Shown piece by piece: positions 1 to 7,204 of a stretch of DNA of 13,368 nucleotides. The notes beneath the pieces were generated by a model. That model worked only from the letters and a program-made list of their open reading frames with translations, did no database searches and was not told the DNA's origin. Origin of the DNA: Dehalococcoidales bacterium (GTDB lineage Bacteria; Chloroflexota; Dehalococcoidia; Dehalococcoidales; RBG-16-60-22). Position numbers and translations under genes: made by a program. Positions within the stretch are counted from its first letter, which is position 1. Each line of letters opens with the position of its first letter. The stretch spans positions 1-13,368 of the forward strand of contig DAOVRI010000025.1 of assembly GCA_030628245.1 (NCBI GenBank). The letters are read 5' to 3'.

Positions 1-1232
1 CTGCACATGGCGATGTACGCCCCGCCGTAAGCCTTGCGCGTAATCAGCGTTATCTTGGGCACGGTAGCCTCGGCGTAGCACCATAAGAGCTTGGCGCCGT
101 GCCGGATAATACCACCCCACTCCTGGTGGCTGCCGGGGAGGAAGCCGGGAACATCGGCGATGGTCAGCAGCGGGATATTGAAGGCATCGCAGAAGCGAAT
201 GAAACGGGTGGCCTTGTCCGAGGCGTTGATATCGAGACAGCCGGCCAGGTAATTCGGCTGGTTGGCGATTATCCCGACTACATGCCCGTTCATGCGGGCG
301 AAGGCCGTAATCATATTCTGGGCGAATTGACGCGACGGCTCCAGGAACTCACCGTTGTCCACGATGGCTTTAATGACTTCCTTCATGTTATAGCCCTTAT
401 TCGAGTTTTCCGGCAGGATATCGTTCAGGGCGGCGTCGGCGTGGTCGGGTGAATCCGCCGACGTGATATAGGGCGGTTTTTCTTCATTGTTTAAAGGTAG
501 ATAGCTTAAAAGTTTCTTAATTTCTTCGATTGCCTGCTCGTCGTTGTCGCAGGCGAACTGGGTGACACCGCTTTTGGTGCTGTGCGTAAGCGCCCCGCCC
601 AACTCGTCGTTGCCGATTTCCTCTCCGGTCACCGACTTAACCACCGCCGGCCCGGTAATGAACATGTAGCTGGTCTTCTTCACCATAAAAACGAAGTCGG
701 TCATCGCCGGCGAATAGACGGCGCCCCCCGCCGCCGGCCCCATGATGGCCGATATCTGCGGGATAACGCCGGAAGCGCAGGAGTTGCGGAAGAAAATGTT
801 TCCGTAGCCGTCGAGGGCGTTTATCCCCTCCTGGATGCGCGCCCCGCCGCTGTCGATAAACCCCACCATCGGCACCTTCATCTTCATGGCCAGGTCCATG
901 ACGCGGCATATCTTTTTAGCGTGCATCTCGCCGAGTGTACCGCCCCGGGCGGTAAAGTCCTGGGCGTAGGCGCAGACCGTGCGTCCGTTTACCTTGCCGT
1001 ACCCCGTAACAACGCCGTCGGCGGGTATGGATACCTTGTCCATGCCGAAGTTGCTGGAACGGTGCTGGACGAACAGGTCGGTCTCCTGGAAAGTCCCTTT
1101 ATCGAAGAAAAGGTCAAGCCTCTCCCGTGCTGTCAGTTTACCGGAGTCGTGCTGTTTCTGTACGCTCTTTTCCCCGCCCCCGGCTTTCAGTTCGGCTTCA
1201 AGCCTGGCCAGTTTTTCTATTTCTTCTTTCAA
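1..1232 (-). CDS. Acyl-CoA carboxylase, carboxyltransferase subunit (partial, C-terminus beyond window)
   Basis: Carboxyltransferase (beta-type) subunit of a biotin-dependent acyl-CoA carboxylase or decarboxylase, of the propionyl-CoA carboxylase beta / methylmalonyl-CoA decarboxylase alpha family. It moves CO2 between carboxybiotin and an acyl-CoA in the cytosol. About 410 of the usual ~515 residues are present; the frame runs off the left edge. Seen in order: a charged N-terminal helix, KLTARERLDLFFDKGTF, GGTLGEMHAKKI, FIDSGGARIQEG, the oxyanion-hole loop GPAAGGAVYSPA, then the second crotonase-like half with NQPNYLAGCLD, ADVPGFLPG and finally RKAYGGAYIAM at the edge. The start is TTG at 1232-1230: an in-frame TGA lies just upstream and a GAGGTG Shine-Dalgarno precedes it, while the GTG inside that site is out of frame. 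The substrate (acetyl-, propionyl- or methylmalonyl-CoA) cannot be told from this. No biotin carboxylase or biotin carrier gene is visible in the window. Confidence 0.93.
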   Translation of the reverse strand, partial: MKEEIEKLARLEAELKAGGGEKSVQKQHDSGKLTARERLDLFFDKGTFQETDLFVQHRSSNFGMDKVSIPADGVVTGYGKVNGRTVCAYAQDFTARGGTLGEMHAKKICRVMDLAMKMKVPMVGFIDSGGARIQEGINALDGYGNIFFRNSCASGVIPQISAIMGPAAGGAVYSPAMTDFVFMVKKTSYMFITGPAVVKSVTGEEIGNDELGGALTHSTKSGVTQFACDNDEQAIEEIKKLLSYLPLNNEEKPPYITSADSPDHADAALNDILPENSNKGYNMKEVIKAIVDNGEFLEPSRQFAQNMITAFARMNGHVVGIIANQPNYLAGCLDINASDKATRFIRFCDAFNIPLLTIADVPGFLPGSHQEWGGIIRHGAKLLWCYAEATVPKITLITRKAYGGAYIAMC

Positions 1233-1367
1233 ATTAACTTCACCTCACCAGTTAAGATTAAAACAAGTTAATGATATCATAAGGATTGTGAACGGGCAAA
1301 CGCATACAGCGATGGCAGCGGGAATAAGTGACCATATCTGGGCTATTGAGGAAATCGTCGCTTTGAT

Positions 1368-1817
1368 TTAAGGAGATGTAAGATACATTACGCTATTAGG
1401 GCAGTCGTAGGTAAGTTTCCACCTATTCAAGATGTCACGTCCTAGAAGTGAGGGAATACTTGGTATTCCGCGATTAGCTACAATATCTCTTAGTGTTATT
1501 GCTTGAACATCAAGGCGATTTAATGTCCGAGACACAGTGTTTTGGTCAGTATCAAGGAATACCAAAATTGCTCGCTCCCCGTAATATAGACATGAGCCTC
1601 CAACCCCGGAGGCGTTTTCCGATGTTTCAGGACGCAGTTGTCTCTGTATGCGCCAAGCAGGCACACCATGTAAGCACGTTCCCGCAGCTCCAGTATCTAC
1701 CATAAACGTAACCCAAAATCCTGTATTTAATCTAATTAAATAACAGTAAGCCTGCACCGCTGGTGCAGGCTCCATTTGCGCTCCGAAGGTGAACGGGAAA
1801 CAGTTGACTATTTTCAT
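1368..1817 (-). CDS. Retropepsin-like (clan AA) aspartic protease
   Basis: A 149-residue protein with the architecture of a single-domain retroviral-type aspartic protease. The catalytic triad motif D-T-G-A is at about residues 41-44 (FMVDTGAAGTCLHG), preceded by a hydrophobic strand. The family's second conserved block, a hydrophobic-hydrophobic-G-R-D motif (SLLGRDILNRWKLTYD), lies near residues 124-139. Such enzymes act as homodimers, each subunit giving one Asp. There is no signal peptide, so a cytosolic location is likely. The ATG at 1817 overlaps the TGA of the upstream DUF5678-like gene (ATGA), so translation is probably coupled. The substrate is unknown; the partner gene is the obvious candidate, or an intracellular target. 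The gene and its partner look more AT-rich than the flanking metabolic genes, which may point to separate acquisition. Confidence 0.72.
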   Translation of the reverse strand: MKIVNCFPFTFGAQMEPAPAVQAYCYLIRLNTGFWVTFMVDTGAAGTCLHGVPAWRIQRQLRPETSENASGVGGSCLYYGERAILVFLDTDQNTVSRTLNRLDVQAITLRDIVANRGIPSIPSLLGRDILNRWKLTYDCPNSVMYLTSP

Positions 1818-2101
1818 CGTGCATATAGTGTAAGTATATTTTCACTAGATATGAACTGTATTAAGGCTTCTTCCTCAGGAATGCCCTTTTTGCCCAAAGC
1901 CTTTATTAGTTCCGGCAAACTCTTATTATAATCTACCAATGAAGCATTGTAGATGGCAACCCACTCTTTATCGTGAGTCTTAACAAGGTCAGGTTTCTTT
2001 GATTCTAGATAGCGCAAATCATCACTATAGCGCTCACTCTGTCGCTTAAATTCCGTCAAACCGCCAGCTGATTTAATAGCTCTATCTTTTAGTACAGGCA
2101 T
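1814..2101 (-). CDS. Small DUF5678-like protein
   Basis: A 95-residue, charged, soluble protein. Its C-terminal half has the pattern of the small DUF5678 family: a stretch of acidic and basic residues, then K-x-W-V-A-I-Y (residues about 55-61), then a helix ending in KKGI-P-E-E-E. The family assignment comes from reading the motif, not from a search. The first ~45 residues are a lysine-rich helical extension. The ATG at 2101 is preceded by AAGGGG six bases upstream. It is the first gene of a two-gene unit with the retropepsin-like protease and shares four bases with it. No function is known for DUF5678 proteins. The pairing with a dedicated protease resembles small accessory or toxin-antitoxin-like modules, but nothing in the sequence proves that. 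Confidence 0.65.
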   Translation of the reverse strand: MPVLKDRAIKSAGGLTEFKRQSERYSDDLRYLESKKPDLVKTHDKEWVAIYNASLVDYNKSLPELIKALGKKGIPEEEALIQFISSENILTLYAR

Positions 2102-2135
2102 AATATCCCCTTCTTTTGTAATTTAGTATGATTCT

Positions 2136-2163
2136 AGTATAAATGCAATAGCTGTAATGTCAT
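2136..2163 (-). promoter_or_regulatory. Putative sigma-70-type promoter for the DUF5678/retropepsin pair
   Basis: On the minus strand ATGACA (2163-2158, five of six matches to TTGACA) and TATACT (2141-2136, five of six to TATAAT) are separated by 16 bases. The predicted start of transcription is near 2129, about 28 bases before the ATG at 2101 and upstream of its AAGGGG site. The position and AT-rich setting fit a dedicated promoter for the two-gene unit. Confidence 0.5.
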
Positions 2164-2185
2164 AGGACTTTAGTCACATCTCACA

Positions 2186-2212
2186 ACTATATATTATACT
2201 ACTACTTGTCAA
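2186..2212 (-). promoter_or_regulatory. Possible second, upstream promoter
   Basis: A perfect TTGACA (2212-2207, minus strand) is followed after a short 15-base spacer by TATAGT (2191-2186). TATAAT and TATATA also occur in the gap, but at unusable spacing. It lies between the MFS gene stop (2267) and the better-spaced promoter at 2136-2163 and could be an alternative start for the same unit. Confidence 0.25.
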
Positions 2213-2266
2213 GGGGTGCTGGCAAATTGTTATCTTCAAACTGATACTCTATCGGATATACCGCAC

Positions 2267-3511
2267 TTATTCCAGCTTGCGCAGTCGGGAAGTGAACGTA
2301 AGCAGCGCAACGGATACTATCACGAGCAGTATGGCTAAACCGCCGATGGCCCACTGTATCCCTATAGACTCGGCCAGTACGCCGGCAACGAACGTACCCA
2401 GGCTGGAAAAGCCCAGTCCCATCATCATGAAACTCATCACCCGGCCGCGGTATTCCGGCGCGGTATAGTTCTGCGCCAGGGCATTGCCGGTTGTCCGGTG
2501 CCCCGTCTGCCCCAGGCCGATAAATATCACGACAAGGACGGATACGAGCCACCAGCTGGAAAAAGCAAAGACCACCAGTGCCAGTCCCATCAATACGCCG
2601 CTGACGAGCATGATGGTGCCCCTTTTACGACTCGGCAGGGAAGCCAGGATGAGAGAGCCGGTTATCGCGCCCATTCCGGAAACGCTCAGAAGTATCCCCA
2701 TGCCGCTGGCGCCCACCTCAAGAATATCCTCGGTAATCATGGGCATGAGTTGCAGGAAGGGTATACCGCATATCATCACGAACAGGGTCGCCACCAGTAC
2801 CAGGAGCATCGTCTTTTCACGCCGGATATATTTCACGCCATCCACTATGTCCGTAAGGGCATTAGTGCCTTCACTGAATTTCTGCGTGGTTTTCGGCATG
2901 AGAAACATGCAGACTGAGGCCAGCCCGTACATGGCGCCGGAAATGTAGTAGACACTGGCGAAATCGAAGCCTTCGATGAGGAAACCCGTCGCCGCCGGAG
3001 CCAATATCCGGAACGCATTCATGCCCATGGTATTCAGAGATACGGCGTTCATCACCTGTTCTCTATCCACTATTTCGGCGATAATAGCCTGCCTTGAGGG
3101 CATCATCAGCCCCATTATCGTCCCCTGGATGGCGGCCGTGACCACCAATATCCACCAGGAACCGGGAACGTCCGTGCTCAGGTAGCCCATCGTTAGCGCG
3201 AAGGCTACGGCCAGCGAGACCAGCATCGAACCTATCATGCTGAAGAGGAGGATATCCTTTTTCTGAAGTCGGTCGGCGAGGGCACCCCCGAAGAGCGAGA
3301 ATGCAATTGTGGGTATGGCATTGGCCAGCGAGGCTAACCCGAGTATGGCCCCCGAACCGCTGATGCGATAGATGAGCAGGGACCGGGCAACAATCTGCAT
3401 GTTCATGGAAGACCACTGGCCTACCATCCCGATATAGTACAGGCGAAAGGTCGGGTTCTTTAACGAACTGAAAGTCCTAATTTTGCTTAACTTATTATAC
3501 TTTTTTATCAT
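2267..3511 (-). CDS. MFS transporter (EntS-like / MFS_3 type)
   Basis: A 414-residue polytopic membrane protein of the major facilitator superfamily with about 12 hydrophobic segments and the length expected for the family. The N-terminal pattern (SLKNPTFRLYYIGMVGQWSS) and the loop after the second helix, GGALADRLQKKD (a relaxed motif A), resemble the enterobactin-exporter/MFS_3 branch, which mostly exports small molecules. A basic cytoplasmic loop lies around residues 195-225. A G-R-V-M-S motif follows the GNALAQNYTAPEYR loop in the second half. The ATG at 3511 lies inside the end of the upstream MFS gene (17-base overlap) with no good ribosome site of its own, so translation is probably coupled. 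The substrate is unknown. The two transporters differ too much to be a recent duplication. Confidence 0.85.
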   Translation of the reverse strand: MIKKYNKLSKIRTFSSLKNPTFRLYYIGMVGQWSSMNMQIVARSLLIYRISGSGAILGLASLANAIPTIAFSLFGGALADRLQKKDILLFSMIGSMLVSLAVAFALTMGYLSTDVPGSWWILVVTAAIQGTIMGLMMPSRQAIIAEIVDREQVMNAVSLNTMGMNAFRILAPAATGFLIEGFDFASVYYISGAMYGLASVCMFLMPKTTQKFSEGTNALTDIVDGVKYIRREKTMLLVLVATLFVMICGIPFLQLMPMITEDILEVGASGMGILLSVSGMGAITGSLILASLPSRKRGTIMLVSGVLMGLALVVFAFSSWWLVSVLVVIFIGLGQTGHRTTGNALAQNYTAPEYRGRVMSFMMMGLGFSSLGTFVAGVLAESIGIQWAIGGLAILLVIVSVALLTFTSRLRKLE

Positions 3512-4748
3512 CGGTAGACTTTATTCTTAGTGTCGCGGCTATTATTATCCTGAGAAAGGACAGGCCTGCCAGCAGGAAGATTCCGGCGGTGAAACCCCCG
3601 GCCAGGTCCTTGATAGCTCCCATGAGAAACGGCCCGGCAAACGTGCCTAGTTCGGCTACGCAGAAAAACATGCCCCCCGCCGCCCCCATGTATTTCGATT
3701 CTACCTCCGGGAGCTCCATCAGTATGAGCACCAGAAACGGGAAGATGCAGCAGGTAGCCATTCCGTAAATGATGAGGGTAATTATCAGCGGGGCGCCTGA
3801 CACCTGCGATATTACCAGGAGGGCTACGGTGCATATGAGCGACGCTATGGCTATAAAGCGCCCTCGGAAATGGGGTGAGATAACACGCGGGACAATGATG
3901 ATAGTCGGTATACCTGCCCAGGTCGGGAGAGAAGCGGCTATGCCCGCCATGGCCGGGGAGAGTCCGCTGCCTTCCAGAATACGCGGCAGCCAGTTGCCGA
4001 AGCCGTGACCGGCAGCAAATGTCAGGAGTCCCATCAGGAGGATAATCTGCACATTCCGTACGCTGATAAGACCTTTGAACACTCTATCGATTCTGTCACT
4101 TTTGGTGTCTTCCGCAGCTTTCACGTCTCTGCCCAGGAACCACCACAGGCAGGCGACGGCCAGAGCCACCAGGCCGAAGCCGGCAAAGGCGATTCTCCAG
4201 TTATAGTCGGTTAAGGGCATGATGACGCTGTTCATCAGGGAGACGGAGAGGCCCGAGCCAATCCAGACACCCGTCATGTAGATGCCTACCGCCATCCCCC
4301 GCTCTTTCCCCCGGAACCACTGGGAGATTGTCTTGGGATTTCCTATGGATATCAGGGGGCCGCCGATGCCGAACAGGGCGACGCAGAAGAACATGGGGAC
4401 AAACCCGTTGGCGAAGTAACGGAGTCCGGCTGATAGCCCGATGATTATAACGCCGAAGAAAATCGATTTGCGTGTGCCGAGCCTGTCCACGACAGCGCCG
4501 CCGATGGTGGCGACCATGATATAGGTCAATGGCCAGGCGCCCATGATGAACCCCATCTGGGAGTAGGAAATATCAAGGTCTTTAATAATCGGCGTGACCA
4601 GGGGGGCTAGTGAAAACGTGACGAGGCCGAAAGTGAAATAGGAAAGCCAGGTCAGAGCCAGCATTACCCACCGGTACGGTCTCTCGTAGGGCGGTCTGCC
4701 CCGGCTGTCCGCGGTGGTTGCTTCCTGGAGTATGTCGGAGTTTATCAT
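3495..4748 (-). CDS. MFS transporter (MFS_1 type)
   Basis: A major facilitator of about 417 residues. Helix 1 begins at RWVMLALTWLSYF; the motif A loop GGAVVDRLGTRKS follows helix 2; helix 4 carries NPKTISQWFRGKERG, a pattern common in anion or organic-acid MFS carriers (NarK, CynX and OFA-like groups). The central loop (GRDVKAAEDTKSDRIDR) separates the two six-helix halves. The frame is open back to a GTG at 4805, but that codon has no Shine-Dalgarno site and would add 19 basic, unconserved-looking residues. The ATG at 4748 has a weak AGG and is preferred. It is the first gene of a two-transporter unit, divergent from folP. The substrate cannot be inferred. Confidence 0.85.
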   Translation of the reverse strand: MINSDILQEATTADSRGRPPYERPYRWVMLALTWLSYFTFGLVTFSLAPLVTPIIKDLDISYSQMGFIMGAWPLTYIMVATIGGAVVDRLGTRKSIFFGVIIIGLSAGLRYFANGFVPMFFCVALFGIGGPLISIGNPKTISQWFRGKERGMAVGIYMTGVWIGSGLSVSLMNSVIMPLTDYNWRIAFAGFGLVALAVACLWWFLGRDVKAAEDTKSDRIDRVFKGLISVRNVQIILLMGLLTFAAGHGFGNWLPRILEGSGLSPAMAGIAASLPTWAGIPTIIIVPRVISPHFRGRFIAIASLICTVALLVISQVSGAPLIITLIIYGMATCCIFPFLVLILMELPEVESKYMGAAGGMFFCVAELGTFAGPFLMGAIKDLAGGFTAGIFLLAGLSFLRIIIAATLRIKSTDDKKV

Positions 4749-4862
4749 CAGGCCTGTCTTTTCAAGGGTCCTGCGCGGTGGATACGACCGGGTAAGGTGA
4801 AGCACTTGAGTCTATAATTGTGAGCCTTTGAGGTCTCTGCCGGTATCCGGTGGGAGTTTACG

Positions 4863-4875
4863 GGTAAATTTTACC
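4863..4875. promoter_or_regulatory. Short palindrome in the MFS/folP divergent region, possible operator
   Basis: GGTAAATTTTACC is a perfect inverted repeat with 6-base arms around one central T. It sits about 115 bases upstream of the MFS start and about 98 bases upstream of folP. The missing loop argues against an RNA hairpin, so a protein-binding site is the more natural reading. The surrounding ~220-base gap (4749-4972) has no convincing consensus promoter for either gene. Confidence 0.22.
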
Positions 4876-4972
4876 TTTTTACGGTTATTTCTGTAAAGCT
4901 GGCATTGGCCGGCATACTCCCGGATAGTCGGCGGGTAGCATCGTAACGTGTGGAGGTGCTAAAATATGTTTG

Positions 4973-5827
4973 ATGAATGAGACCTTACCAGCCACGCGCT
5001 GCGGGAACACGGAGTTCCGTTGGGGAGAGCGGACCTATGTCATGGGGGTCTGCAACCTGAGTCCCGACTCTTTTTCGGGGGACGGACTGGGTGACGATGT
5101 CGAAGCGACTCTGGACCAGGCGCAGCGCATGGTGGCCGAGGGGGCCGATATTATCGATGTCGGCGGGGAGTCCACCCGACCCGGCACCGAGCCGCTTTCC
5201 CTGGACGATATCGACGATGAACTGAGGCTGGTCATGCCGGCGATAGAAAGGCTGGCGGCGGAAATATCGGTGCCTATCAGCATCGATACCTATAAGGCCA
5301 GTGTAGCCGGTCGGGCCGTGAAAGCCGGCGCCAGCATGATTAACGATATCTGGGGACTCAAAAGGGACCCGCGGGTAGCGCAGGTAGCTGCCGAGGCGGG
5401 AGTGCCCATCATTCTCATGGCCAATCAACGTGATGCTCCCCCGAAGGTCGGCATCATGGCTAAAGTACTTTCCGACCTGGAAACGGGCATTAATATCGCT
5501 CTGGAGGCGGGCGTGGCGGCGGAAAACATCATCGTCGACCCCGGTATCGGCTTCGGCAAGAGCCTGGAGCAAAATCTGGAGCTGGTCAATCGACTGGCCG
5601 AGTTGAAGCAGCTGGGCAAGCCTGTCCTGCTGGGGGCGTCCCGAAAGTCGATGATTGGCCTGGTACTGGACCTGCCGCCCGATAAGCGCCTCGAGGGAAA
5701 CCTGGCGGTTACGGCCATCGGCATCGCTAACGGCGCCGATATGATACGTGTCCACGATGTCCGGCAGACGGAGCTTGTCTGCCGCATGAGTGACGCTATT
5801 ATAAGAAGGGGGTCGGTCAATGACTGA
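4973..5827 (+). CDS. folP: Dihydropteroate synthase
   Basis: Dihydropteroate synthase, the cytosolic enzyme that joins p-aminobenzoate to 6-hydroxymethyl-dihydropterin pyrophosphate in folate synthesis. A TIM barrel of 284 residues, normal for the family. Signature blocks are all present: MGVCNLSPDSFSGDG (about residues 24-38), DVGGESTRPG, SIDTYKA, NDIWGLK, DPGIGFGKS, LGASRKSMIG and the final IRVHDV. The start is ambiguous: a good GGAGG (4952-4956) is best spaced for the ATG at 4966, which opens only a four-codon frame (MFDE-stop) overlapping folP out of frame. folP itself can start at TTG 4970 or ATG 4973; the ATG is chosen. Its end overlaps folK by eight bases, so the two are translationally linked. 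It is the first gene of the pterin operon folP-folK-COG0720. Confidence 0.96.
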   Translation: MNETLPATRCGNTEFRWGERTYVMGVCNLSPDSFSGDGLGDDVEATLDQAQRMVAEGADIIDVGGESTRPGTEPLSLDDIDDELRLVMPAIERLAAEISVPISIDTYKASVAGRAVKAGASMINDIWGLKRDPRVAQVAAEAGVPIILMANQRDAPPKVGIMAKVLSDLETGINIALEAGVAAENIIVDPGIGFGKSLEQNLELVNRLAELKQLGKPVLLGASRKSMIGLVLDLPPDKRLEGNLAVTAIGIANGADMIRVHDVRQTELVCRMSDAIIRRGSVND

Positions 5828-6311
5828 TGTCGTGAGGGTATATCTCGGACTTGGCTCAAACCTGGGTAACCGCGAGGACAACCTGGACATGGCCCTGAAA
5901 TTACTGGCGCAGCGAATGAAGGTAGGCAGGGTTTCGTCCATATACGATACGGAGCCGATGGGCAACACCGACCAGCCCCGTTTCCTGAATATAGCCTGCG
6001 AGGTTTCCACGCGGTTGTCACCGGAGGGGCTGCTGGCCCTGGCTAAGGGAATTGAGGTCAAGATGGGCCGGCGCGGTAAGTCCGGCGAACCGCGTACCAT
6101 CGATATTGATATACTTCTTTACGGGGATATAGTCATTGATACGCCCGACCTTGTAATCCCCCACCCCCGGATGGCGGAGCGGTCGTTCGTCATGGTGCCC
6201 CTCGCCGAAATCGCCCCTGAACTCGTCCACCCGGTGAGCTGGGAAAAAATTAAGGATATGAGAGACGCCATTAAAGAGAAGCAGGGCGTATTGAAGTGGG
6301 AGGGTGAGTAA
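5820..6311 (+). CDS. folK: 6-hydroxymethyl-7,8-dihydropterin pyrophosphokinase (HPPK)
   Basis: HPPK transfers pyrophosphate from ATP to 6-hydroxymethyl-7,8-dihydropterin, making the substrate for the adjacent FolP. 163 residues, typical. Seen: the N-terminal LGLGSNLGNRE, the YDTEPMGNTDQPRFLN segment of the substrate pocket, the metal- and ATP-binding TIDIDILLYGD (DxD) and the closing PHPRMAERSFVMVPLAEIAPE. The ATG overlaps the last eight bases of folP and is preceded by a G-rich ribosome site inside folP. The stop TAA overlaps the AGGAG site of the next gene. Confidence 0.97.
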   Translation: MTDVVRVYLGLGSNLGNREDNLDMALKLLAQRMKVGRVSSIYDTEPMGNTDQPRFLNIACEVSTRLSPEGLLALAKGIEVKMGRRGKSGEPRTIDIDILLYGDIVIDTPDLVIPHPRMAERSFVMVPLAEIAPELVHPVSWEKIKDMRDAIKEKQGVLKWEGE

Positions 6312-6320
6312 GGAGAAGAG

Positions 6321-6692
6321 ATGTACGAGATAGCCGTCGAGAAGCATTTTGACGCCGCCCACTATCTGAGGGGATATCAGGGCAAGTGCGAGGCCATGCA
6401 CGGGCACCGCTACCGCGTGGTGGTGAAGGTAAAGGCTCCCAAGCTGAATGACATCGGTCTGGCTTACGATTTTACCGATTTGAAGCGGCACCTGAACGAT
6501 ATCCTGGAGCGGTTCGACCATACCTGTCTTAACGACGTGCCGCCGTTCGATAAAATCAATCCCTCGGCGGAGAATATCGCGACTACCATCTACGGGGAAC
6601 TCAGGGGAAAACTGGCCGGGGAGCCGGTAATCCTCACCTGCGTGGAGGCCTGGGAGGCCCCGGAGCAGGGCGTCGCTTATTACCCCGATTAG
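6321..6692 (+). CDS. COG0720 pterin synthase (QueD / PTPS family, possibly dual PTPS-I/III)
   Basis: A 123-residue tunnel-fold enzyme acting on 7,8-dihydroneopterin triphosphate. The zinc ligands are visible: His in KHFDAAHYL (near residue 13) and the HGH pair near residues 31-33. The active-site segment reads CEAMHGH, so it has both the Cys of QueD-type enzymes (CxxxHGH, making 6-carboxytetrahydropterin for queuosine) and the Glu of PTPS-III-type enzymes (ExxHGH, making 6-hydroxymethyl-dihydropterin for folate). The DHTCLND block and the late Glu in CVEAWEAP are also present. It is the last gene of the folP-folK operon, with AGGAG five bases before the ATG, and no folB is seen. A folate role, alone or besides queuosine, is therefore likely. 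A pure QueD cannot be excluded. Its TAG overlaps the convergent Trm112-like gene. Confidence 0.88.
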   Translation: MYEIAVEKHFDAAHYLRGYQGKCEAMHGHRYRVVVKVKAPKLNDIGLAYDFTDLKRHLNDILERFDHTCLNDVPPFDKINPSAENIATTIYGELRGKLAGEPVILTCVEAWEAPEQGVAYYPD

Positions 6693-6868
6693 TCCCTATC
6701 CGGCGGCATCAGGTTCGGGATGCCGTCCGCGATTGTATAGCTGATATCGCATTTCGGGCAGTGCAGGGTGCCGGTAATTACTTCCCCACCCCCCTCCGCC
6801 TCCACCTTAAGCTCCAGCCCCCCCTGGCACACCGGGCAGGCCAGGATATCCACTAATTCATGTTTCAT
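6689..6868 (-). CDS. Trm112-like zinc-ribbon protein
   Basis: A 59-residue protein beginning MKHELVDILACPVC, with a second pair HCPKC near residues 36-40 and ending in YTIADGIPNLMPPD. The CPxC...CPxC arrangement and the I-x-D-G-I-P-x-L/M tail are the hallmarks of the Trm112/YcaR family. These small proteins bind zinc or, having lost it, act as activating partners of methyltransferases; all four Cys are kept here. The ATG at 6868 has only a weak GGTAG upstream. The stop (6691-6689) overlaps the TAG of the convergent pterin synthase gene. The coding strand has two long G runs. Confidence 0.88.
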   Translation of the reverse strand: MKHELVDILACPVCQGGLELKVEAEGGGEVITGTLHCPKCDISYTIADGIPNLMPPDRD

Positions 6869-6930
6869 GATTTGATTCTACCACCATTGTCCAGCTTTTA
6901 AGTCATCTTAGAGAATTACTAGAAAACAAT

Positions 6931-6951
6931 CCCCAACCCACCCTCCCCCCC
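6931..6951 (-). other. G-quadruplex-capable tract
   Basis: Read on the minus strand this is a run of seven G, then A, GGG, T, GGG, TT, GGGG: four G-tracts with loops of 1, 1 and 2 bases. That is a canonical and very short-looped quadruplex motif. It lies about 63 bases upstream of the Trm112-like gene, on its sense strand, so it could form in the 5' leader RNA or in the displaced DNA strand. The remaining noncoding stretch from 6869 to 7204 shows only this tract and the hairpins at 7018-7067. Confidence 0.5.
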
Positions 6952-7017
6952 TTGTTATCTATTCCCGCCCAGGCCGCCCAGTATCATCTGCGGCTTATCC
7001 CGTAAGATGCCCCCCAA

Positions 7018-7067
7018 CCCCGAAAGCGGGGAGTTTAAGAGGGGCGCCAGCCCCTCTTTTCTTTCTT
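7018..7067 (+). terminator. Tandem hairpins with a strong rho-independent terminator
   Basis: The first hairpin is CCCCG-AAAG-CGGGG (7018-7031). The second is AAGAGGGGC (7037-7045), loop GCCA, GCCCCTCTT (7050-7058), nine perfect pairs running into TTTTCTTTCTT. The U-rich tail is only on the plus strand, so it ends plus-strand transcription. The nearest plus-strand source is the folP operon, whose last stop is at 6692; its message would then read antisense through the Trm112-like gene. It also shields the SDR gene tail (7205) from incoming transcription. Confidence 0.7.
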
Positions 7068-7204
7068 CCCCCTCTCCTTTGTAGAGTAGTGTAAAACTGG
7101 TGCTGTTTTAGCTTAACGATATGCGATTAGGGTGTCCTCGCGCCATATGACATGCTTCAGAAGGGGTTGTCTCTTTATTTACCTGTAGCTATACCGTATA
7201 GATA

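Noticed and set aside
582..1271. A 229-codon plus-strand open frame
   Set aside because: It is antisense to the clearly recognisable acyl-CoA carboxylase gene and has no family features.
1275..1300. A TATGAT -10-like box upstream of the carboxylase gene
   Set aside because: No acceptable -35 element lies 16-18 bases upstream, so it is not reported as a promoter.
4985..6100. A 371-codon minus-strand open frame opposite folP and folK
   Set aside because: It is Arg/Pro/Ser-rich shadow sequence over two unmistakable folate genes.
7092..7110. Hairpin TAAAAC-TGGTGCT-GTTTTA as a terminator for the minus-strand SDR
   Set aside because: The stem is only six mostly A-T pairs and there is no U-run on the minus strand after it.
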